Assembly: GCF_029761915.1 (NCBI RefSeq)
Contig: NZ_CP121695.1
Coordinates: 3,811,501-3,875,500, forward strand
Length of the DNA stretch: 64,000 nt
Direction of reading: 5' to 3'
From: Bradyrhizobium sp. CB1650
Lineage (GTDB): Bacteria; Pseudomonadota; Alphaproteobacteria; Rhizobiales; Xanthobacteraceae
This document shows positions 34,038 through 42,520 of the stretch, one piece after another. The translations under genes were made by a program, and so were the position numbers. Below the pieces are notes generated by a model. The model had not been told where the DNA came from. It saw only the letters and a program-made list of their open reading frames with translations, and searched no databases. How positions within the stretch are numbered: the first letter of the stretch is position 1; each line of letters opens with the position of its first letter.

Positions 34038-35228
34038 TCACAGGACCTTTGTTGCCCCGGGGATCTGGCGCAAGGCGCGCGTTAGCGCCCAACTGAACGC
34101 GACTGTCAGCACGAACCCGATCGTCGCCTTGACGATCGCGGGCAGGTCATAGTCGAACAGCCAGTATTGCAGCCAGAGCGCGATCGGGTAGTGCACCAAA
34201 AACATGCCGTAGGCGTCCGCCTGCATCGGATCGAGCAGCCTGGCTGAGCCTGATTGCTTGAACCTCTGGAAAAAAGCCAGGATCAGAAACATGATGGCCA
34301 CGCTGAAGACAGCGAAACAGACGGCATAGAGCCCTTCATACCAATTCGGCAGCGGCGACGGATTTCCCAGTATTTCGCGCTTGATGAAGATCAGCACCCA
34401 GAGCAGGCAATACGGAACGATTGCCAAGACCATCCAGTCCCAGCTCACCTTCGCCATCCGGCCGTCTGCCGCGAGCAGTCCGCGATCCATATTCGCGACG
34501 CCGATCCCGGCACCGAAAAAGAAGTAGCTTGCATAAAGCATCACGCGTCCGTGCTGGACCGAGAACGGCCCGAACTCGAACCAGCTACTTGGCCCATAAA
34601 TCATCAGCCCGGGAACATAGAACGCTGCCGTGACGGCGAGCATGACCGCGAAGAACACCGCGGGCCGACGGCGACCGTGCAGCGAGAGGCGGTTGATCGG
34701 CTCGAGCAGGTTGGGTGACAGCCGATACAATATGCAGGCCACCACGTCGAAGCCGAGCAGGACCCAGAGGAACCAGATCGGCCCGCTCGGCCACGGCCCC
34801 TTCGTGACCATATTCCACCAGTATTCCGAAAAGCCGATCTCGGGATGGTACCGGAGCGAGATGGCGTAATAGGCCAGCGGAATGATCGTGAATGCGCAGA
34901 TCACGAACGGCAGGCCAAGCCGAAGCAGGCGATCTGCCAAATAGTTCAGCGGTCCCTTGCGGGCGATGCCTGACCACGCAAACAAGCCCGACAGGAAGAA
35001 GAACATCGCCATGAAGAAGCTGTCGGTGGCCAGCACGATCATGTCGAAGCCGAAGAAGAATTTCGGGTCGGTATGACCGAAGTAAGTATAGGGGATCACC
35101 GCGTGGTGCAGCAGCACCACCAGCGTCAGGAAAGTGCGGGCGCGATCGAGCGATAGGTTGCGCGCCTTGCTCTTCGGCGCCGCGTGCGCCCCGGCGCCGA
35201 TCGCCGCCGACTGTGAGATCGTGGTCAT
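34038..35228 (-). CDS. Acyltransferase family 3 membrane protein, 396 aa
   Basis: Integral membrane O-acyltransferase of the Acyl_transf_3/OpgC type. The N-terminus has NLSLDRARTFLTLVVLLHHA with the conserved R-x-x(7)-H arrangement and about ten hydrophobic helices. The C-terminus shows DAYGMFLVHYPIALWLQYWL. It modifies an envelope glycan or a small molecule; the substrate cannot be told. It is convergent with purL. Confidence 0.88.
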   Translation of the reverse strand: MTTISQSAAIGAGAHAAPKSKARNLSLDRARTFLTLVVLLHHAVIPYTYFGHTDPKFFFGFDMIVLATDSFFMAMFFFLSGLFAWSGIARKGPLNYLADRLLRLGLPFVICAFTIIPLAYYAISLRYHPEIGFSEYWWNMVTKGPWPSGPIWFLWVLLGFDVVACILYRLSPNLLEPINRLSLHGRRRPAVFFAVMLAVTAAFYVPGLMIYGPSSWFEFGPFSVQHGRVMLYASYFFFGAGIGVANMDRGLLAADGRMAKVSWDWMVLAIVPYCLLWVLIFIKREILGNPSPLPNWYEGLYAVCFAVFSVAIMFLILAFFQRFKQSGSARLLDPMQADAYGMFLVHYPIALWLQYWLFDYDLPAIVKATIGFVLTVAFSWALTRALRQIPGATKVL

Positions 35229-35417
35229 GGTCGCCCCGGTTTGCGCTCCTGCCCTGGGCGGGACTGTGCCGCCGGGAACCGGATTCAGCAAGGGCAGATT
35301 GCGCCGTCACACCAGCGTCCGGACGGCAGCCTCAGGAACCAGTCCAGTATGGCGAAGTTACCGTTCACGAAAAGGTTGAGGGCCGCCTGAGGCGGCATTG
35401 ACGCGTCGGAGCTGGCA

Positions 35418-35591
35418 ATGACCATCCTGAAATGGGCCCTGATCTTCCTGCTGATCTCGATCGTGGCCGGCGTGCTCGGTTTCACCGGCATCTCGGCGGC
35501 CTCCGCCGACATCGCCCGTTTCCTGTTCTACATCTTCGTCGTGATCTTCCTGGTGCTGCTGATATTGGGGCTCACGATATTCAGAGCGTAG
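35418..35591 (+). CDS. DUF1328 small membrane protein, 57 aa
   Basis: ATG at 35418 gives [18 protein letters not shown], then [16 protein letters not shown] and [18 protein letters not shown]. Two transmembrane helices linked by the G-F/T-G-x-x-A-x-A-x-x-I-A-R loop are the DUF1328 (YtjA-like) signature. It is missed by length cut-offs of 60 codons. Function unknown, often stress-related in the family. Confidence 0.9.
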   Translation: MTILKWALIFLLISIVAGVLGFTGISAASADIARFLFYIFVVIFLVLLILGLTIFRA

Positions 35592-35615
35592 TGGGGCTGT
35601 GGCAGCATTCACCGC

Positions 35616-35702
35616 CGTCATGGCCGGTTTGTCCCGGCCATCCACGCGTTTTCCGCACATGACGACAGGACGTCGATGCCCGGGGCAAGCCCGGGCATGA
35701 CG
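35616..35702. repeat. Intergenic palindromic repeat
   Basis: CGTCATGGCCGG, GTCCCGGCCATCCACG and GATGCCCGGGGCAAGCCCGG contain two hairpins, and the element is bounded by CGTCAT and ATGACG. It is another member of the dispersed Bradyrhizobium palindromic repeats, located right after DUF1328. Confidence 0.6.
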
Positions 35703-35717
35703 AACTGTTCGCAATGG

Positions 35718-36077
35718 CTACCCCACTTCCTCGATCTTCACCTTGTCCGGATAGAAGGCGAGATGGCCGGAAATCTCGGCCATCGCGGGGTAGGGCGTCT
35801 CGTACGTCCAGATCGCGTTGTCGAGCACCTTGCCGTCGGCCTTGACGCTGTAATAGCTCGCGTCGCCCTTGTAGGGGCAGTGGGTAACGCGGTCGGTGCG
35901 CTCGAGCATCGCCATATTGGTGTCCTCGCGCGGCACGTATTGCACGGCCGGATATTTGGCCTCCTTCAGCGTCAGGGCCTTGGCGGTATCCGCGATCACG
36001 ATGCCGCCCGCCGTCACGCGGACGCGCCGGGGGTTCGGGGTGATGGTGATGGGGTGGTCGGGGCCTGGAAGCTTCAT
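35718..36077 (-). CDS. DUF427 domain protein, 119 aa
   Basis: Shows RVRVTAGGIVIADTAKALTL, VQYVPREDTNMAMLERT, HCPYKGDASYYSVKADG and WTYETPYPAM. These are the DUF427 features, including the conserved CPYKG tryptophan/tyrosine cage. Often annotated as nucleotidyltransferase-like, but no enzymatic function is proven. Convergent with the upstream gene across the repeat. Confidence 0.88.
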   Translation of the reverse strand: MKLPGPDHPITITPNPRRVRVTAGGIVIADTAKALTLKEAKYPAVQYVPREDTNMAMLERTDRVTHCPYKGDASYYSVKADGKVLDNAIWTYETPYPAMAEISGHLAFYPDKVKIEEVG

Positions 36078-36261
36078 GATTCACGCCTTTTCGATCAATC
36101 TGCCGCGCGCGGCACTTTGTCGTGCCTTTATCCTGGTCGGATCACGGATATAGTGGGGGATGCGTGACCTTGAAGACCGTTCACGCTAAGTTTGGCCCTG
36201 CCGGGTCGGGGACCCCGGCAGTGATTCGAAGCCGAACGAGACCAGAAGGAGCGCGACCCGA

Positions 36262-36498
36262 ATGCCAATGGACGCCCGCGATATCGAGGCGATGATCAAG
36301 GCGGCGATCCCCGATGCCGAGGTAACCATCCGTGATCTCGCCGGCGACGGCGACCACTACGCCGCGACTGTCATCTCGGAATCCTTCCGCGGAAAGTCCC
36401 GCGTGCAGCAGCACCAGATCGTCTATCAGTCCCTGCGTGGCCAGATGGGCGGTGTGCTGCATGCGCTGGCACTGCAGACCGGGGTGCCTGGCACCTGA
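36262..36498 (+). CDS. bolA: BolA-family protein
   Basis: 78-aa BolA-fold protein: ARDIEAMIKAAIPDAEV, DLAGDGDHYAATVISESFRG and HQIVYQSLRGQMGG. BolA proteins partner with monothiol CGFS glutaredoxins to handle [2Fe-2S] clusters. The partner grxD is 3.8 kb downstream, with three genes lodged between. ATG codons at 36262 and 36268 are both plausible. Confidence 0.92.
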   Translation: MPMDARDIEAMIKAAIPDAEVTIRDLAGDGDHYAATVISESFRGKSRVQQHQIVYQSLRGQMGGVLHALALQTGVPGT

Positions 36499-36521
36499 TC
36501 TGACGCGCGAGGGGGACGAAG

Positions 36522-37715
36522 ATGGCTGCGGACAATCCTCGCGGCGCGATGTTTCGTGTCATCGTGCCGAACCAGCACAGCCGCGTGACCTATGCCGAGC
36601 TGTTCTTCGATCTCGTCTTTGTCTTCGCCGTCACGCAGATTTCGCACACGCTGCTGCACCATTTCACCCCGCTCGGCGCGGTTCACGTCACACTGCTGTT
36701 TCTCGCGGTGTGGTGGGTCTGGGTCTACACCACCTGGGTCACCAACTGGCTCAATCCCGAGCTGACGCCGGTCCGGATCCTGCTCTTCCTGATGATGCTC
36801 GGCGGCCTCGTGCTGTCGACGACGATCCCGACGGCGTTCGAGGGACGCGGCCTTTGGTTTGCGATCGCTTATGCCACCATGCAGGTCGGACGCACGGCAT
36901 TCTGGCTGCTTGCAACCCCTGCCCACCGTGTTCCGGTTCGGCACAATGCCACCCGCATTCTGGTCTGGCTCTCCGCGTCCGCGGTCTTCTGGATCCTCGG
37001 CGGCTTCGCGGAAGGGGAGACCCGGCTATGGCTTTGGATCGTTGCGCTGACGATCGAATACGTGTCGCCAGCGGTCCGCTTCTGGGTCCCGAAGCTGGGC
37101 TTCTCGTCGGTCGAAGCCTGGGCCGTCGAAGGCGGCCACATGGCCGAACGCTGCGCCGGCTTCATCATCATCGCGCTCGGCGAGGCCATCGTCGTCAACG
37201 GTGCGACCTTCGCCGAGCTGGACTGGACCACGGAGAACATTCTCGCCTTCGTCTCTGCCCTCGTCGGCAGCGTCGCGATGTGGTGGGTCTACTTCCACAA
37301 GGGCGCGGAGGCCGGGTCGGAGCTGATCTCGAAGGCCGCCGAGTCCGGCCGGCTGGCGCGACTTGCCTATACCTATCTGCACATGCCGATCGTCGCCGGC
37401 ATTATCCTGACCGCAGTCTCGGACGAACTGGTGCTGAAGCACCCGACTGGCCATTCCGACATCCGGACCATCGTGAGCACGATCGGCGGACCACTGGTGT
37501 TCCTGGTCGGCACCATCCTGTTCAAGTATTCGATCCGAGGCTTCCTCCAGCTCTCGCATGGCATCGGCATCATCCTGCTGCTCGGGCTGAGCTGGTTCGC
37601 GGCCGATCTCTCGCCGCTATGGTTGTCGATCGCGACGAGCGCCATCATGATCGTGGTCGCGGTGTGGGAGTCGGTGTCGCTGGGCTCGACGCAGGCGCGG
37701 GCCGAAGAGCGTTGA
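36522..37715 (+). CDS. Low-temperature-requirement A (LtrA) family membrane protein, 397 aa
   Basis: Multi-pass inner-membrane protein with the LtrA start RVTYAELFFDLVFVFAVTQI, then FTPLGAVHVTLLFLAVWWVW, and AFEGRGLWF and GHMAERCAGFIIIALGEAIV, with an E-R-x-x-x-x-I-I-A-L-G-E motif. The function is unknown. It lies 23 bases after bolA, so it may be co-transcribed with it. Confidence 0.9.
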   Translation: MAADNPRGAMFRVIVPNQHSRVTYAELFFDLVFVFAVTQISHTLLHHFTPLGAVHVTLLFLAVWWVWVYTTWVTNWLNPELTPVRILLFLMMLGGLVLSTTIPTAFEGRGLWFAIAYATMQVGRTAFWLLATPAHRVPVRHNATRILVWLSASAVFWILGGFAEGETRLWLWIVALTIEYVSPAVRFWVPKLGFSSVEAWAVEGGHMAERCAGFIIIALGEAIVVNGATFAELDWTTENILAFVSALVGSVAMWWVYFHKGAEAGSELISKAAESGRLARLAYTYLHMPIVAGIILTAVSDELVLKHPTGHSDIRTIVSTIGGPLVFLVGTILFKYSIRGFLQLSHGIGIILLLGLSWFAADLSPLWLSIATSAIMIVVAVWESVSLGSTQARAEER

Positions 37716-37745
37716 ATGTGAGCCGGTGCCTTCGGCCGCAGAATT

Positions 37746-38717
37746 CTACTCTGCGGCCTCCAACGCGTGCACCGAGAACATCTTCGCCGCATCCGTCCAG
37801 CTCTCGCGCACCCGCCAGCCTGCGCCCCGCGCCAGCGCCGCAAAACGCGCGAGGCTGTATTTGTAGCTGTTTTCGGTGTGGATGCTCTCGCCCGGCCGGA
37901 ACGAGAAAGTCGTCCCCACCATGCGCACGGTCTGGCTCTTCTTGCTGATCAGGTGCATCTCGATGCGGTGGCGCTCGCGATTGTAGATCGCGCGATGGGT
38001 GAAGGCGGAGAGATCGAAATTGCCGCCGAGCTCGCGATTGATGCGTACCAGCACATTGAGATTGAAGCGGGCGGTGACACCGGCGGCATCGTTATAGGCG
38101 TCGTAGAGCACCCGCTCGTCCTTCTCGAGGTCCGCGCCGATGATCATCAGAGCGCCCCGGCCGAGGATCTCGCGCGCGCTCTTGAGGAAGGCCTGGGCTT
38201 CCTGCGGTTCGAAATTGCCGATGGTCGAGCCCGGGAAGAAGCCGACCTTCGGCATCGACGCGACCACCCTGGGCAGCTCGAACGGCGTGGTGAAGTCCGC
38301 GGCCACCGGATAGATGCCGAGCGCGGGGAAGTCCCGCTTGAGGCCGCTCGCTTGCGCCTTCAGGAAGTCGCCGGAGATATCGACCGGCACGTAGGCTGCG
38401 AGCTTGCAGTGGTTGAGCAACAGGCGGACCTTTGTGGTCGCACCAGCGCCGAACTCGACGAGTGCCGCATGCTCCGGAACGATTCTCGCGATCTCGCTGC
38501 CGCGCTCCTTCAGGATCGCAAGCTCCGTGCGCGTCGGATAATATTCGGGCAGGCGGGTGATCGCCTCGAACAGTTCCGATCCGGCCGCGTCGTAGAAATA
38601 TTTCGGCGACAGCCGTTTTGGCTGCTGCGAGAGGTCCTCGATGGCGTCGCGGGCGAACGCGGTGGTCTGCTCGTCGGGAAGATGGGCTTCGGCCAAAGCG
38701 CTGGCGTGCACATTCAT
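37746..38717 (-). CDS. egtD: L-histidine N-alpha-methyltransferase (ergothioneine biosynthesis)
   Basis: Trimethylates histidine to hercynine using SAM. It is 323 aa with the family N-terminus SPKYFYDAAGSELFEAITRL, PEYYPTRTELAIL, SAM-binding VEFGAGATTKVRLLL, and FFPGSTIGNFEP. It lies downstream of egtB on the same strand with a 50-base gap, forming an egtB-egtD pair. Cytoplasmic. Confidence 0.94.
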   Translation of the reverse strand: MNVHASALAEAHLPDEQTTAFARDAIEDLSQQPKRLSPKYFYDAAGSELFEAITRLPEYYPTRTELAILKERGSEIARIVPEHAALVEFGAGATTKVRLLLNHCKLAAYVPVDISGDFLKAQASGLKRDFPALGIYPVAADFTTPFELPRVVASMPKVGFFPGSTIGNFEPQEAQAFLKSAREILGRGALMIIGADLEKDERVLYDAYNDAAGVTARFNLNVLVRINRELGGNFDLSAFTHRAIYNRERHRIEMHLISKKSQTVRMVGTTFSFRPGESIHTENSYKYSLARFAALARGAGWRVRESWTDAAKMFSVHALEAAE

Positions 38718-38768
38718 GATACTCTCCTGAACGCGCTGTCCGGCGCGCGGTTGTCGTCGGATGAGAAC

Positions 38769-40016
38769 TCAGTCGTAGTCGGCGAGCCGCAATCCCGTGA
38801 ATTGCCAACGGTGATGGGGATAGAAGAAATTACGATAAGTAATACGGCTGTGCCCGCTCGGGGTTGCAAGTGAGGAGCCGCGCAGCACGAGCTGGTTGAC
38901 CATGAACTTGCCGTTGTACTCGCCGAGCGCGCCTTCGATCGCGCGATAGCCGGGATAGGGCGAATAAGAGCTGCGGGTCCATTGCCAGACGATGCCGAAG
39001 GCGTCGTTGAGCTGGCCGGCGCGAGCGGCGACCTCCCACTCCATCTCGGTCGGTAGATGCTTGCCCGCCCAGCGCGTGAACGCATCCGCCTCGTAGTAGC
39101 TGACGTGGCAGACGGGCGCGTCGGGATCGACCGGCTTGAGGCCGGCCAGCGTCATCACATGCCACGCGCCATCGACCTCACGCCAATGACCCGGGGCATC
39201 CCAGCCCTCGTTGTTCACGGTGGCAAATCCGTCCATCAGCCACAGCGTTGCGGTCCGATAGCCGCCGTCGTGCATGAAGGCGAGCCATTCGCCGTTGGTG
39301 ACGAGATTGCGCGCGATCCTGACCGGACCGACCAGCGCGCGATGCGCTGGCTTCTCGTTGTCGAAATGGAAGCTGTCGCCGGCATGCCCGATGCTGTGGA
39401 TGCCCTCATTGAGCGTCAGCCAAGCCTCGCCCGCCCGTTTCGAAGCCGGCAAGCGCCAGTCCGGATCGTAGGCCGGCAGCACCGGATTCTGCGCAAACGC
39501 GTGCAGGATGTCGGTGAACATCAATTCCTGATGCTGCTGCTCGTGATTGAGCCCGACCTCGACCAGTGGCGCGATCGCGCGAAGCTTGTCCTCGCCGGCC
39601 TCGCGAAAGAATTTCACGACCGCTTCATCGACATATTTGCGATAGGCGCCGACCTGGTCGGCACTTGGCCGCGTGATGTCGCCGCGGCGATGCCGGGCGT
39701 GACGTGGGCCGGCGCTGACGTAATAGGAATTGAACAGGAAGGCAAAGTCGGGATGGAAGGGCCGGTAGCCTGGACAGTGCTCGCCGAGCAGAAACTGTTC
39801 GAAAAACCACGTTGTGTGCGCCCGGTGCCATTTCGCAGGGCTCGCGTCGGGCATGGACTGGATTTGCTGGTCCTCGGGCGACAGCGGCGCGGCCCGGCGC
39901 TCGGTCTCGTTGCGGACGACGAGAAACGCCTCCTCCAATGCCCGGGCGAGGCCGCCCGGATGGGACAATCGTGACGAAAGCGGTGGCGTGGCCGTGGCGG
40001 AGGCTTGTTTCGTCAC
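38769..40016 (-). CDS. egtB: Ergothioneine biosynthesis sulfoxide synthase EgtB
   Basis: Iron-dependent enzyme that joins a thiol donor to hercynine. The protein is about 415 aa from a GTG at 40016, preferred because GGAG lies seven bases upstream; a TTG 17 codons earlier extends the frame. The N-terminal DinB-like part has KWHRAHTTWFFEQFLL and NHEQQHQELMFTDI, which hold the iron-binding histidines. The C-terminal formylglycine-generating-enzyme-like domain has TNGEWLAFMHDGGY and GKHLPTEMEWEVAARAG. No egtA, egtC or egtE is seen. Confidence 0.93.
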   Translation of the reverse strand: MTKQASATATPPLSSRLSHPGGLARALEEAFLVVRNETERRAAPLSPEDQQIQSMPDASPAKWHRAHTTWFFEQFLLGEHCPGYRPFHPDFAFLFNSYYVSAGPRHARHRRGDITRPSADQVGAYRKYVDEAVVKFFREAGEDKLRAIAPLVEVGLNHEQQHQELMFTDILHAFAQNPVLPAYDPDWRLPASKRAGEAWLTLNEGIHSIGHAGDSFHFDNEKPAHRALVGPVRIARNLVTNGEWLAFMHDGGYRTATLWLMDGFATVNNEGWDAPGHWREVDGAWHVMTLAGLKPVDPDAPVCHVSYYEADAFTRWAGKHLPTEMEWEVAARAGQLNDAFGIVWQWTRSSYSPYPGYRAIEGALGEYNGKFMVNQLVLRGSSLATPSGHSRITYRNFFYPHHRWQFTGLRLADYD

Positions 40017-40307
40017 GTTTTTCTCCAGACAAGACGAGAGAACGTTGTTGGCGTAGTCCGGTTCCAAAAATCAGGTTCGTCCTAGATAGGGCCTCCGTTA
40101 CGGGAAAAAAGTCCTCCCCGGCGATGATATTAGCGTCATCAGCCCATCGCCCCGGGCGGGCTCTGGAGGGGACGCCGGGGGCCTCGTCGCCGCCATTTTA
40201 CTTTGGATGCACAATAGTTTGGGCTACATATATGGGCAGGTATCGGGTTAAATCGGCTGAGCCGCCCGAAGCGATTGTTGAGGGCTCTGCCCCAGAAGGA
40301 CACGGAT

Positions 40308-40634
40308 ATGAGCATCGAGGAATTCATCGACAGCGAAGTGAAGTCGAACGACGTGGTTCTGTTCATGAAGGGCACGCCGCAGTTTCCGCAGTGCGGTTTT
40401 TCCGGCCAGGTCGTCCAGATCCTCGACCATATCGGGGTCGGCTATAAGGGCCTCAACGTTCTCGAATCCGCCGAACTGCGCAACGGCATCAAGGTCTATT
40501 CGAACTGGCCGACCATCCCGCAGCTCTATGTGAAGGGCGAATTCGTCGGCGGCTGCGACATCATCCGCGAGATGTTCCAGGCTGGTGAATTGCAGCAGCT
40601 CTTCTCCGAGAAGGGCGTTGTGGTCGCGGCCTGA
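40308..40634 (+). CDS. grxD: Monothiol CGFS glutaredoxin (Grx4 type)
   Basis: 108-aa glutaredoxin with the single-cysteine site PQCGFSGQVVQIL, substrate-binding IPQLYVKGEFVGGCDI and start MSIEEFIDSEVKSN. CGFS proteins carry [2Fe-2S] clusters with BolA partners. The start at ATG 40308 fits the family. It is followed three bases later by a macrodomain gene. Confidence 0.96.
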   Translation: MSIEEFIDSEVKSNDVVLFMKGTPQFPQCGFSGQVVQILDHIGVGYKGLNVLESAELRNGIKVYSNWPTIPQLYVKGEFVGGCDIIREMFQAGELQQLFSEKGVVVAA

Positions 40635-40637
40635 CGC

Positions 40638-41189
40638 GTGACCATGCTGACGCGCCGCATTGGCGGCGTCCAGCTCGAGGTCATTGTTGCCGACATTACC
40701 ACGCTCGGCGTTGACGCCATCGTCAACGCCGCCAACACGTCCCTCCTCGGCGGGGGCGGCGTGGATGGAGCGATCCATCGGGCGGCCGGGGCCGAACTCG
40801 TCGCCGAATGCCGCATGCTCCATGGCTGCAAGACCGGCGAGGCCAAGATCACCAGGGGTTATCGACTCAAGGCCGCCCACGTGATCCACACGGTGGGGCC
40901 GGTCTGGAACGGTGGTAGCCGCGGCGAGGGCGATCTACTCGCCTCCTGCTATCGTCGATCTCTGGAGCTGTGCCGGAAGCATCGGCTGACTTCGGTGGCG
41001 TTTCCCGCAATTTCGACCGGCGTCTACCGCTTCCCCGCCGATCGGGCCGCAGATATTGCCGTCCGCACCACGATCGAAGCGCTGCCGGCGGCGCCTTCTG
41101 TCACCCATGTCGTGTTTTGCTGCTTCTCGGAGCCGAGCGCCGGCCTGCATGCCGAGGCGCTCGGCCGGTTCAGCTCTTGTGCCGATTGA
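40638..41189 (+). CDS. Macrodomain O-acetyl-ADP-ribose deacetylase, 183 aa
   Basis: Macrodomain with the ADP-ribose-binding segments [20 protein letters not shown] and [27 protein letters not shown] and [19 protein letters not shown]. Removes acetyl or ADP-ribosyl groups from ADP-ribose derivatives. GTG at 40638 and ATG at 40644 are close alternatives. Adjacent to grxD, so probably co-transcribed. Confidence 0.92.
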   Translation: MTMLTRRIGGVQLEVIVADITTLGVDAIVNAANTSLLGGGGVDGAIHRAAGAELVAECRMLHGCKTGEAKITRGYRLKAAHVIHTVGPVWNGGSRGEGDLLASCYRRSLELCRKHRLTSVAFPAISTGVYRFPADRAADIAVRTTIEALPAAPSVTHVVFCCFSEPSAGLHAEALGRFSSCAD

Positions 41190-41232
41190 GCCGGTCGGTA
41201 CACTCCGCCGGGCCAAGTTCCGGGGAGGGGGT

Positions 41233-42519
41233 ATGATTTCACATTTTGGGCTGCGTGCGCTTCTCGGCGGCGCGTTGGTTTCCTTCGGCGCAATATCGCT
41301 GGCGCAGGCGGAGGGGACCTACGAAATCCCTGCCGGCGCGCATTTCAACCAGGACAAGCTCGCCAAGGTCAGTGAGTTCTTCAAGAACGAGGTCGCCACC
41401 GGCAAGATCGCCGGCGCGACCGTGCTGATCCAGCAGCATGGCAAGCCGGTCTACCACGAAGCTTTCGGCGTGCAAGACGTCGTCAGCAAGGCGCCGATCA
41501 CGGACAAGACGATCTTCCGCCTGTTCTCGATGACCAAGGCGATCACCTCGGTGGTCGCGATGCAATTGATCGAAGACGGCAAGATCAAGCTCGACGATCC
41601 CGTCTCGAAATACATTCCGTCGTTTGCCAATGTGAAGGTCGGGGTCGAGAAGAAGGCCGAGGACGGCGCCAGGTCGCTCGAGCTGGTGCCGCCGAACCGG
41701 CCGCTGACGGTGCACGACCTGATGACGCACACCTCCGGCGTCACCTATGGCTTCTATGGCGACAGCCTTGTGCGCAAGACCTATCGCGACGCCAACATCT
41801 ATGCGGGCGATTTCGATCTCGCCGAGTTCGCCGAGCGCATTGCCAAGCTGCCGCTGCACAACCAGCCGGGCGCACTCTGGCAGTACGGCCACTCCACCGA
41901 CATCCTGGCGCGCGTCATGGAAGTCGCCACCGGCAAGTCGCTGCTCGAGATCGAGCGGGAGAAGCTGCTCGATCCGCTCGGCATGGTCGACACCGGCTTC
42001 TTCGTCACCGATCCGGCGAAGCAGAAGCTTCTGGCGCAGCCTGTGCCGAACGACAGCGATTTCCGGGTCGGCCGGATCAACGACCCGACCGTGGTCAAGA
42101 AGTGGCAGTCGGCCAGCGGCGGCATGGTCTCGACCATGGCGGACTATGAACGCTTTGCGCAGATGCTGCTCAACGGTGGCAAGTTCGAGGGCAAGACCTA
42201 CCTCAAGCCCGAGACGTTCAAGCTGATGGTGACCGACCAGGTCGGCCCCAACTCTGGCGTCGATCGCGACTACTTCTACTTCCCCGGCGATGGCTTCGGC
42301 TTCGGGCTCGGGCTTGCAGTCCGCACCGATCCCGGCAATGCCAAGCCGCCGCCGCCCGGCGATCTCGGCGAATTGAAGTGGGACGGCGCCTCCGGCTGCT
42401 ATTTCGTGATCGACCCCAAGCAGGACATGTTCTTCGTCCTCTTGGAGCAGACCCCGACCGAGCGCCAGCGCGTGCAGCGGACACTGAAGCAGTTGGTTTA
42501 TGAAGCGATGGCGAAGTGA
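41233..42519 (+). CDS. Serine hydrolase, beta-lactamase/class C-like, 428 aa
   Basis: Exported protein: signal MISHFGLRALLGGALVSFGA. The Ser-x-x-Lys active site is FRLFSMTKAITS. The second motif, usually Y-x-N, reads WQYGHSTDILARV. The protein resembles esterases of the DD-carboxypeptidase fold rather than lactamases. ATG 41233 follows a GGGGAGGGG ribosome-binding site. A tandem paralogue follows. Confidence 0.9.
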   Translation: MISHFGLRALLGGALVSFGAISLAQAEGTYEIPAGAHFNQDKLAKVSEFFKNEVATGKIAGATVLIQQHGKPVYHEAFGVQDVVSKAPITDKTIFRLFSMTKAITSVVAMQLIEDGKIKLDDPVSKYIPSFANVKVGVEKKAEDGARSLELVPPNRPLTVHDLMTHTSGVTYGFYGDSLVRKTYRDANIYAGDFDLAEFAERIAKLPLHNQPGALWQYGHSTDILARVMEVATGKSLLEIEREKLLDPLGMVDTGFFVTDPAKQKLLAQPVPNDSDFRVGRINDPTVVKKWQSASGGMVSTMADYERFAQMLLNGGKFEGKTYLKPETFKLMVTDQVGPNSGVDRDYFYFPGDGFGFGLGLAVRTDPGNAKPPPPGDLGELKWDGASGCYFVIDPKQDMFFVLLEQTPTERQRVQRTLKQLVYEAMAK

Positions 42520-42520
42520 C

